Source: an uncultured Eubacteriales bacterium
Lineage (GTDB): Bacteria; Bacillota; Clostridia; Oscillospirales; Acutalibacteraceae
Assembly: GCA_900319615.1 (NCBI GenBank)
Contig: ONPE01000021.1
Coordinates: forward strand, 1 to 12,707
Length of the DNA: 12,707 bases
Direction of reading: 5' to 3'
Shown: positions 6,859 to 12,634 of the stretch, one piece after another
How the letters are laid out: every line of letters starts with the position of its first letter
How positions within the stretch are numbered: the stretch's first letter is position 1
Made by a program: the position numbers and the translations under genes
The notes under the pieces: model-generated
What the model was told of the DNA's origin: nothing
The model's database searches: none
The model's input: only the letters and a program-made list of their open reading frames with translations

Positions 6859-7971
6859 TCACTTGTTGTTTTCGGATATCTCTAAGATGAGCCTGTCAAT
6901 TTCGTCAAGGCGGCTCTCGTAGTCTACGGGACGATCATGGGTCTCCTGATCGACCTCGGTAAGATAGTTATCCATATCGGGCACGGTGCTCTCCGTATGC
7001 GGTGTGCTGTCCTGAGCGACCTCGTGATACAGATAGTCGGATGTATCGGCTGTAGTGAGATACGAGGATTCGGGCTCGTCATCGGCCGGATTATCGCTGC
7101 GGTTCACGATAAAGCCGTCGCGGTCTTCGTCGTCTTCCTCGATCTCTTCAGGCTCGTCATCCTCCTCGATGATACGGATATGATCCCTGTCGGGGATGAA
7201 AATGGTCATCTCGACAAGGAAGGCGAGGATGTATATAGCCATGAACGCCATCTCCGCAGGACGGATATTTGCGACAGGATCGAGTAAATCAAGCTCAAAG
7301 CTGAGGTGATACGCGCTGTAGCCGATAAGTGCGGCAGCAGCCGGGAAGCCGAAGATGAAGCAGGACTTTACGGCGTTCTTCGCCTTTGTCAAAGAAAGCG
7401 TGACCGAGTAGTTGAAGAAGAACAGTGTCGCAAAGATGTAGCAAGCCATACGGGGCACATCAGCGGTGCGCAGCGAGATCGTGGTGAAGTCGACAAAGCA
7501 GGTGACCATACGCACAGCGCACATCAGAGCAGGCACGATGCTGATAAGCGAGGTCGGCTTGCCGTCGGCGCCCTTGAACGAATGGGTCAGGCCAAGCACG
7601 ACAAATACTACCGATGAAGCCAGCAGCAATACCGCTTCGATGATCTTCAGCACATCCAAAGCGCCTGAGCTTACGATGCGGATAAACTGATCGGCTCCGT
7701 CGGCGGCAAGCACCAGCGCAAGCAGTATGCCTACTATACCGGCGACATAGTTGCGCCTGGGCAGATAGTAGGGCGAGATACGCTTATCGCTCAGGCAGAG
7801 GATCAGGGCAAACAAAAAGATCAGCACTACCGAGCCGATAAAGGCGTAGTTGAGGTACAGGTTGCTCAGTCCCAGTACGGTACCCTCTTCAAACAACCCC
7901 TGAGCCATCATGCAGAAGACTGCAACAAGCGTCAGCGGAATGAAGGGTATCCAAGTCAGTTTGGATCTCAT
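6859..7971 (-). CDS. Eight-helix membrane protein with acidic C-terminal tail, family unknown
   Basis: 370 residues; I do not recognise the family. Hydrophobic segments, roughly 5-25, 41-60, 75-91, 108-128, 141-160, 173-194, 203-220 and 239-259, suggest eight membrane-spanning helices. The last 105 residues form a soluble, strongly acidic tail (EEDDEPEEIEEDDEDRD near 269-285) ending in a predicted helix, ESRLDEIDRLILEISENN. Both termini would be on the same side, probably the cytoplasm. No transporter or enzyme motif was seen. The ATG at 7971 has AAGGAG at ideal spacing. The transcript has a leader of about 190 nt with two palindromes. It is followed after 34 nt by the LRR-dockerin gene, which suggests a common operon, though no functional link is evident. 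Confidence 0.88.
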   Translation of the reverse strand: MRSKLTWIPFIPLTLVAVFCMMAQGLFEEGTVLGLSNLYLNYAFIGSVVLIFLFALILCLSDKRISPYYLPRRNYVAGIVGILLALVLAADGADQFIRIVSSGALDVLKIIEAVLLLASSVVFVVLGLTHSFKGADGKPTSLISIVPALMCAVRMVTCFVDFTTISLRTADVPRMACYIFATLFFFNYSVTLSLTKAKNAVKSCFIFGFPAAAALIGYSAYHLSFELDLLDPVANIRPAEMAFMAIYILAFLVEMTIFIPDRDHIRIIEEDDEPEEIEEDDEDRDGFIVNRSDNPADDEPESSYLTTADTSDYLYHEVAQDSTPHTESTVPDMDNYLTEVDQETHDRPVDYESRLDEIDRLILEISENNK

Positions 7972-7990
7972 AATAAAACTCCTTATTCAG

Positions 7991-8020
7991 GCAATACCGC
8001 AAATCTGATAAGCGGATTGC
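7991..8020 (-). repeat. Short palindrome P1 in the leader of the membrane-protein gene
   Basis: In gene sense GCAATCCGC pairs with GCGGTATTGC (one bulged base); the right arm continues CTGAATAA into the AAGGAG ribosome site. It ends 20 nt before the ATG. A second stem, AATCTGA (8025-8031) with TCAGATT (8002-8008), overlaps it so that the two cannot easily form together. Confidence 0.65.
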
Positions 8021-8111
8021 ACAGTCAGATTTTTCATCAGCATGGACGGATGATCGGATTAAAACTCACGGACGTCGATCTTTGCGCAGACTGACGAAAT
8101 AATATGCAAAC

Positions 8112-8143
8112 AAGGCGCGCCGCAAATCGTGCGGTATCGCCTT
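8112..8143 (-). repeat. Short palindrome P2 in the leader of the membrane-protein gene
   Basis: In gene sense AAGGCGATACCGCA pairs with TGCGGCGCGCCTT around a short loop. It has the same GGCxATACCGCA arm as the other P elements, but lies 140 nt from the start codon, near the 5' end of the predicted transcript. Confidence 0.65.
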
Positions 8144-8169
8144 TATATGTATACAAAAATCTACTATAT

Positions 8170-8198
8170 ATTGTATATGCACGCCCCTCCAATGTCAA
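8170..8198 (-). promoter_or_regulatory. sigmaA-type promoter of the membrane-protein/LRR-dockerin operon
   Basis: TTGACA (8193-8198), 17-bp spacer, TACAAT (8170-8175). The predicted start near 8163 gives a leader of about 190 nt that includes P2 and P1. The promoter lies directly next to the 92-bp tandem repeats. Confidence 0.85.
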
Positions 8199-8210
8199 GT
8201 TACCTTTTTG

Positions 8211-8486
8211 TAACAGGCGTGCCTGTCAGGCGCGCCTGTTTTTACACCATACTGTATTATATGATGTCAACAAACGGACATTGATCACTGCGTTGGGATA
8301 TATTACCGAAGATTGTAACAGGCGAGCCTGTCTTTACACCATACTATAACGCGTTATCTCAACAAACTAACATAGATCACCGCGTTGGGATATAGTACCG
8401 GCGCTTGTAACAGGCGAGCCTGTCTTTACACCATACTATAACGCGTGATATCAACAAATGTACATAGATCACTGCGACTTGATCCG
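8211..8486 (+). repeat. Tandem repeat block A: three 92-bp units
   Basis: Units start with TACACCATACT at 8243, 8335 and 8427, an exact 92-bp period; the third is truncated or diverged after about 60 bp. Each unit has a TACACCATACT head, about 25 variable bases, then CATAGATCAC-GCGTTGGGATATA. Unit 2 folds into a 9-bp stem, TATCTCAAC / GTTGGGATA (8355-8392), around the conserved ATAGATCAC loop. Unit 1 makes the same stem with mismatches and unit 3 only about 5 bp. Each unit is preceded by a palindrome ACAGGC-NN-GCCTGT (duplicated before unit 1). No open frame or transposase is present. The sequence is homologous to blocks B and C near the right edge. Confidence 0.85.
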
Positions 8487-8594
8487 GTAACGACAATTGA
8501 AGCAGAAAAGTTACTGATTATTCCACGTGCATTAACGTTCGACAAAAACAGCACAAAAGTCAAATCTATATATAATACAACGGGGGGCGGAATA

Positions 8595-8622
8595 AAAGTA
8601 CAGGACTCCGGATAGGAGCCCC
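8595..8622 (-). terminator. Probable terminator after the DacF-like pair
   Basis: In gene sense GGGCTCC / GGAGTCC (one G-T pair, 5-nt loop) starts 8 nt after the stop codon and is followed by TGTACTTTTATT. The U-tract is weak. The remaining stretch between block A and this hairpin (8487-8594) holds nothing I can identify. Confidence 0.5.
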
Positions 8623-8629
8623 GAAAAAT

Positions 8630-9949
8630 TTATTTTGATCTTCTGTCTCTGCGCTTCTTCGCGTAAGATGACGACACTGAAACATAGACGATGAAAATCA
8701 CCACTATCAGTCCGACCGCTATCAAAAACCACGGCGAGCTCAGAATACCGCCGACAGTATCGGTGAAGAACAGTATCGGGCTGACCCCGACGTCCTGCGA
8801 TGAAACAAGGTTGATGCTTGTGAACGGCTCGTCGCGATAATACACGGTAGCTGTGGTCACAACGTCGCCCTTCTTTATCGGAGCGCTGACCGGATCGGTG
8901 TTGTCGGGCACGATCTTCACATCGCCCTCACTGTAATTATACGGCAGGATGACGTTGAGGTCATACTCGGGTGTGAGCAGGATGCTCTTGGTATCCCACG
9001 CGTGGTCTACAGCCTGCTCGCACACAGGCGTATCCTTTGTTGCGGGAGTCTGGAAAGCCAGACCGAGGAATGCCCAGCGGAACATATCCGCTGCCTCGAT
9101 CATGCACCACTGATCGTTCTCGTCGCTGTTCTCATCATAGGGAGCGTGCAGGCAGACGCACATATAAGCGTAGCCGTCGCATACCGCGGTAGCTACCAAA
9201 CACCTGCCCGCCTGCTGAGAGGTAGCGTTCTTGATGCCGGTGGCGTAGACGTAGTTATACTCGCCTCCGCGAGCAGAATCTATCAGCCAGTTGGTGGTGA
9301 TGAAAGGCTCCGCCTCGTCGCTGTCGTCGGCGTAATATGTAGTGGAGCCGCATATCTTGGAGAACATCGGCAGACCCATAGCGAACTTGGTGATCTTATA
9401 CAGGTCGTGCGCGGTGGTATACTGATCTTCGTTATGATTGCCGAAGGGATCGGTGAAGTGGGTATCCTCACATCCGAGCTCCTTCGCCTTCTCATTCATC
9501 AAATCAACGAACTTGTTAAGATCGCCCTCACCTACTGCGTCTGCGAGCACCATGGTGCCGTCCTGACCCGCAGGCAGCATCATCGCATACAAAAGATCGG
9601 TCACGGAAAGCGAACTGCCGACGTAATTATCCACGCCGGAGCAGGTCATATCAAGATCGTACACGCGGTCGATCAGGTTCTGCTTTATCTCTATACGTGT
9701 GTCAAAGTCGTCGTAATGCTCGGCGACTATGATGTAATCCATGATCTTGGTCAGCGAGGTAGGATCACGCTTTACGTCAGCCTCCTTTGCAAAGACCTCC
9801 ATATCGGTATCGAGGTTGACCATGAGAAGTGTATCCGAGTACTGCTGCACGTCGCAGTCAAACGACAGCGCCGACGACGGAACAACGGTAAGGCATACCG
9901 CAAAAACAATAACGATGCAGAGCGAAAGGATCCTGATAAATCTCTTCAT
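8630..9949 (-). CDS. DacF/PBP5-like serine-type D-Ala-D-Ala carboxypeptidase homolog, altered SxN and KTG motifs
   Basis: 439 residues from MKRFIRIL: signal peptide (1-27), S11-type penicillin-binding fold (about 35-300), a PBP5 C-terminal-like beta domain (about 310-385), one C-terminal transmembrane helix (406-426) and a basic cytoplasmic tail (KKRRDRRSK). The SxxK nucleophile motif is intact (S65-L-T-K68). The second motif, SGN in active enzymes, is A127-G-Q129 within LPAGQDG. The third, KTG, is K240-N-A242 within GIKNATSQQAG. Ser, Asn, Thr and Gly of the second and third motifs are therefore all replaced. Active family members trim the peptidoglycan stem peptide; this one may acylate poorly or not at all (inference). 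The start at 9949 is chosen because GGAGGGGTGAGG precedes it and the signal peptide begins there. The start lies 2 nt after the stop of the preceding paralog, so translation is likely coupled. Confidence 0.9.
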   Translation of the reverse strand: MKRFIRILSLCIVIVFAVCLTVVPSSALSFDCDVQQYSDTLLMVNLDTDMEVFAKEADVKRDPTSLTKIMDYIIVAEHYDDFDTRIEIKQNLIDRVYDLDMTCSGVDNYVGSSLSVTDLLYAMMLPAGQDGTMVLADAVGEGDLNKFVDLMNEKAKELGCEDTHFTDPFGNHNEDQYTTAHDLYKITKFAMGLPMFSKICGSTTYYADDSDEAEPFITTNWLIDSARGGEYNYVYATGIKNATSQQAGRCLVATAVCDGYAYMCVCLHAPYDENSDENDQWCMIEAADMFRWAFLGLAFQTPATKDTPVCEQAVDHAWDTKSILLTPEYDLNVILPYNYSEGDVKIVPDNTDPVSAPIKKGDVVTTATVYYRDEPFTSINLVSSQDVGVSPILFFTDTVGGILSSPWFLIAVGLIVVIFIVYVSVSSSYAKKRRDRRSK

Positions 9950-9951
9950 CC

Positions 9952-11205
9952 TCACCCCTCCTTGGCGGTCGCGGGCTCGGTAGGCGGCTGGGTCGGAGGC
10001 TCGTTCACAAGCAGTCTGCCCCATACGTAGCTGCCGAATCTTGCCATATCGGACAGCATATCAAGACCCTCTTCCGATTCAGACACCAGATTGACGCTCT
10101 CTATCTGTTCGGAATCATACGTTATCGTTGCCTTACCTACGCTCTGTCCCTTGGTCAAGGGCCAGTTCACGGTCTTGGGCAGGGATATATCATATGAGAG
10201 CTTGCTTTCTTCAAAATCGTTGGGCAGAGTCTTGTACGCGGAAGAGAACGGATGCAGCTCCATCTCATAGCTGCCCCAGCCTGCGTTAACAACGGTCTTG
10301 GCAAAGCTGTTCTCGGCATTGATCACCTTACGGTCGGAGAGGTTGAGATAAGCCCAGGTGGTGAGCTTCTTCGCGTCTGCATAGACGTTCTCCTCACTTG
10401 TGCCCTTTCCCAAAAGCCCTGCAAAGAAATAGGTCTTGTCGCGGTATGTCGTAGTCAGAGCGATACCCTCGTAGGTTTTATCGCCGTAAGAATACTTAGC
10501 GTCGTTTACGTATTTGAAATAGTACGGGCTGTTGGAATTCATTATAGAAGCACGGTTCTCCACCGTATACTCCTCACCCTTCAAGCCCTCGGGAGTATAG
10601 GTGAAGCTACTCTCCACCTCAGAGAAAAGCTCCGTTTCCCTTGCTGCTGAATAGATATAATACATATCGCGGCAGGTCGTATGCTGTTTCGAATTCTCGC
10701 TGTATCCGGGAGATACAAGAAGTGTATTGGTGCAGCCGAGCGCGATCACCTTATCATTCATAGCAGCTACAAATTCTTCTGTCGTCGCATAACCGGAAAG
10801 CTCGACAAGGGCATAGGCGGCGTCGTTGCCGTAGCTGAGCAGCATGACAGCCATCAGATCCTTAGCCGTGAGGGTCTGACCTACGTAAGCATCAAGGCAG
10901 CCGTCGGAAAAAGTCAGCGTGTCTATAAACGACTGTTCGACCTTATAGGTTACCTTTGCGGGGTCTTCGATACTGTCCAAAGCAACAAGGTAAGTGATCA
11001 AAGTCACAAGATCGCCCAAATACCACTTATTATCCGGCTTCTGAGAGAAAACAACGGTGTTGGTATCGGTGTTGATAAGTATCATATCGGCTGTAGAAGT
11101 AGTAACGTCGTCAGGTACAAAAGACGACGCGGGTATACACGCCGCAGAGATAAGCAGCGCGAGGGTCAGTATCATACAAATAATTATTCTGAATCTTTTT
11201 TTCAT
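9952..11205 (-). CDS. DacF/PBP5-like protein lacking the catalytic SxxK, likely pseudoenzyme
   Basis: 417 residues from MKKRFRII: signal peptide (1-28), S11-like fold (about 35-290), PBP5-C-like domain (about 300-380) and a short Pro/Thr-rich end (NEPPTQPPTEPATAKEG). It has no C-terminal membrane helix. It aligns without gaps to its neighbour around the active site. SLTK there is D65-L-V-T68 here, so both nucleophile and general-base Lys are gone. SGN is Y125-G-N127 and KTG is A249-L-T251. The rest of the fold is preserved (ALGCTNTLLVSPGY; SLPKTVNWPLTKGQSVG), which argues for selection on structure. It may act as a binding or regulatory partner of the downstream paralog (inference). ATG 11205 is chosen over ATG 11229 because AAAGGA lies at good spacing and the signal peptide starts there. 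Confidence 0.9.
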   Translation of the reverse strand: MKKRFRIIICMILTLALLISAACIPASSFVPDDVTTSTADMILINTDTNTVVFSQKPDNKWYLGDLVTLITYLVALDSIEDPAKVTYKVEQSFIDTLTFSDGCLDAYVGQTLTAKDLMAVMLLSYGNDAAYALVELSGYATTEEFVAAMNDKVIALGCTNTLLVSPGYSENSKQHTTCRDMYYIYSAARETELFSEVESSFTYTPEGLKGEEYTVENRASIMNSNSPYYFKYVNDAKYSYGDKTYEGIALTTTYRDKTYFFAGLLGKGTSEENVYADAKKLTTWAYLNLSDRKVINAENSFAKTVVNAGWGSYEMELHPFSSAYKTLPNDFEESKLSYDISLPKTVNWPLTKGQSVGKATITYDSEQIESVNLVSESEEGLDMLSDMARFGSYVWGRLLVNEPPTQPPTEPATAKEG

Positions 11206-11225
11206 AGCATATCCTTTATTTTGAT

Positions 11226-11259
11226 GCAATACCGCAACTTTCTTTTACGCAGTATCGCC
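11226..11259 (-). repeat. Short palindrome P3 in the leader of the DacF-like pair
   Basis: In gene sense GCGATACTGCG pairs with TGCGGTATTGC with G-T pairs; the right arm runs into ATCAAAATAAAGGA (the ribosome site). It ends 21 nt before the ATG, matching P1 in place and orientation. Confidence 0.65.
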
Positions 11260-11306
11260 GTAAATATTACCGTCCGAAAAATCTTTTGATAATTGATATT
11301 ATGCTC

Positions 11307-11336
11307 TTGATTATGCGGTAGTATATCTGTTATAAT
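11307..11336 (+). promoter_or_regulatory. Candidate promoter for the phosphoesterase gene
   Basis: TTGATT (11307-11312), 18-bp spacer, TATAAT (11331-11336). A start near 11343 would give a leader of about 165 nt containing P4. It would cross the candidate minus-strand promoter, so at least one of the two may be wrong. Confidence 0.4.
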
Positions 11337-11372
11337 TGCAATACAGAAACATAATTCCATTATATATGTTGT

Positions 11373-11401
11373 ATTTTACACTATTCTTTTGATTATATCA
11401 A
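11373..11401 (-). promoter_or_regulatory. Candidate promoter for the DacF-like pair
   Basis: TTGATA (11396-11401), 17-bp spacer, TAAAAT (11373-11378). A start near 11366 would give a leader of about 160 nt that includes P3. Confidence 0.5.
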
Positions 11402-11438
11402 TGATAATAACAAGAAATTAACAATTTTTTAAAGGATC

Positions 11439-11477
11439 AAGGCAGCACCGCACACAGGATTTATGCAGTATTGCCTA
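11439..11477 (+). repeat. Short palindrome P4 in the leader of the phosphoesterase gene
   Basis: AAGGCAGCACCGCA pairs with TGCAGTATTGCCT around an 11-nt loop, followed by AAATAA. It ends 30 nt before the TTG start, in the same gene-relative orientation as P0, P1 and P3. Confidence 0.65.
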
Positions 11478-11506
11478 AATAACCACGGGGATACGGAGGG
11501 AATACT

Positions 11507-12157
11507 TTGCTGTTTATTACCGGCGACACTCACGGAGAGATCGAAGCCTTCAACGAGCGCAAACTCAATCAGGTAAAAAAGAACGACACCCTTATCATCA
11601 CGGGCGACTTCGGCTTCATCTGGAACGGCTCTAAGGAAGAAGAAAAGAATCTCAAAAAGCTTACAAAGAAGAAGTACAACATCCTCTTTGTCGAAGGCGC
11701 TCACGAGAACCTCGACATGATAAAAGAGCACGAGGAGGTCGATTACTGCGGCGGCAAGGCGTACAAGATCGCCGAGAACATCTACTGTCTCAGACGCGGC
11801 GACGTTTACATCATAGACGGGCGCAGGGTCTTCGCGCTCGGCGGAGGTCTGCCTCCCTTTGAGGACGAGGGTGAAGAAAAGGCTCCCTCTATGCCCGACG
11901 ACGACGACCTCGCACGCGCCGTGGAGAATCTGCAAAACTGCCACAGAGATGTAGACATCATCGTCACCCATGAGGCTCCGGCTTCGGTAAAAAAGCTCGT
12001 CGATCGCCGTGCCTCCATCAACGATCTGAATATCTTCCTCGACACCGTCATGCACAACACAAGATACGGGAAATGGTTCTTCGGCAGCCTTCATCAGGAT
12101 CGCCCCGTAAGCGACAGCCTGATCTGCGTATTCGAAGACGTCTACGGAATTTTTTAG
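11507..12157 (+). CDS. Calcineurin-like metallophosphoesterase family protein with two altered metal-site motifs
   Basis: 216 residues with the order of motifs of a small di-metal phosphoesterase: GDTHG (D7, H9), GDFG (D34), GAHEN (64-68; family GNHE), VTHEAP (H155) and FGSLH (192-196; family GHxH). Asn is replaced by A65 and the first His of GHxH by S194; the other expected ligands and the GNHE His (H66) remain. It is a cytoplasmic protein with no signal peptide. Relatives with intact sites hydrolyse phosphodiesters or phosphomonoesters; the substrate cannot be told here, and activity may be reduced or lost (inference). The start is TTG at 11507, supported by GGAGG at proper spacing and by the first beta strand LFITGDTHG. 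The gene is divergent from the DacF-like pair. Its TAG stop lies inside the first bases of repeat block B. Confidence 0.9.
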   Translation: MLFITGDTHGEIEAFNERKLNQVKKNDTLIITGDFGFIWNGSKEEEKNLKKLTKKKYNILFVEGAHENLDMIKEHEEVDYCGGKAYKIAENIYCLRRGDVYIIDGRRVFALGGGLPPFEDEGEEKAPSMPDDDDLARAVENLQNCHRDVDIIVTHEAPASVKKLVDRRASINDLNIFLDTVMHNTRYGKWFFGSLHQDRPVSDSLICVFEDVYGIF

Positions 12158-12350
12158 TACACCATACCGGTACGCTTTGCTTATGTCTGGACTTCATCAA
12201 TCACAACGCCGGGATATATTTCCGACCGTTTCCTATCATAGCTGCATCCGGTTTTCGCTATAATGTTACGTACTGCGTAATTCGGAGCTGTCACAACTCA
12301 CAACGCCGGGATATATCTCCGACCGTTCCCTATAATAGTTGCTTCCGATT
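12158..12350 (+). repeat. Tandem repeat block B: two 97-bp units
   Basis: Two units with a 97-bp period (12158 and 12255). CACAACGCCGGGATATAT-TCCGACCGTT is shared almost exactly, followed by CCTAT-ATAG-TGC-TCCG-TTT. Unit 1 begins TACACCATAC, as in block A. The hairpin equivalents are GTCTGG / CCGGGAT (12185-12215) and ATTCGG / CCGGGAT (12280-12312), both with the same single bulged G. The block lies immediately 3' of the phosphoesterase stop codon. Confidence 0.8.
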
Positions 12351-12392
12351 TCTGTAACAGTTTTATCTCAATAAAACCGTTTCCTAATAAAT

Positions 12393-12444
12393 CTTCATAT
12401 GATAATATAAAGCTCCCATAGAAGGGAGCTTTTTTCATATGAAG
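12393..12444. terminator. Bidirectional terminator between convergent genes
   Basis: Core stem AAGCTCCC / GGGAGCTT with a 6-nt loop (12410-12431), followed by TTTT on the plus strand and TATATTAT on the minus strand. It is extended by outer arms CTTCATATGA / TCATATGAAG (12393-12402 with 12435-12444). It sits between the convergent phosphoesterase gene and the right-edge gene, at the centre of inverted repeat blocks B and C. Confidence 0.85.
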
Positions 12445-12623
12445 CGTCTTAGAGAAAGGCGTCGGATATTTATCCCAGCGCTGTGATTCATTAAGTCGGG
12501 ATAAAATGAATTGTAAAATATAGTAAAAAATCGATGAAGCTATGATAGAGAACGGTTGGGTCTATATCTAAACGCTGTGATCTATGAAGTTCAGATCTAT
12601 CAGAAACGTAACAGTATGGTGTA
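12445..12623 (-). repeat. Tandem repeat block C: two units, inverted relative to block B
   Basis: Read on the minus strand, unit 1 starts TTTTTTAGTACACCATAC at about 12629, the same bases that begin block B, and aligns along its whole length with B unit 1 (through CCGTTCTCTATCATAGCTTC). Unit 2 follows about 91 bp on. Hairpins: ATCTGAAC / GTTTAGAT (12566-12596) and TTTATCCC / GGGATAAA (12469-12505), around loops containing CATAGATCACAGC and AATGAATCACAGC. Confidence 0.8.
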
Positions 12624-12634
12624 CTAAAAAAACG

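Noticed and set aside
8104..8349. Plus-strand 81-codon frame across the repeat block
   Set aside because: It spans a promoter on the other strand and repeat units, has no ribosome site and is low in coding character.
8211..8486. CRISPR-like array
   Set aside because: The 92-bp period has homologous sequence throughout, with no short constant repeat separating unique spacers, and no cas genes nearby.
9002..10030. Plus-strand open frame of 342 codons
   Set aside because: Shadow of the DacF-like gene on the opposite strand; no family features and no plausible ribosome site.
8630..11205. The two DacF-like frames as fragments of one broken gene
   Set aside because: Each is full length with its own signal peptide, ribosome site and complete fold; they are paralogs.
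7991..11477. P palindromes as intrinsic terminators
   Set aside because: None is followed by a U-tract, and they lie between likely promoters and start codons.
11429..12094. Minus-strand open frame of 221 codons opposite the phosphoesterase
   Set aside because: The plus-strand frame carries the phosphoesterase motifs and a GGAGG site; the antisense frame has none.
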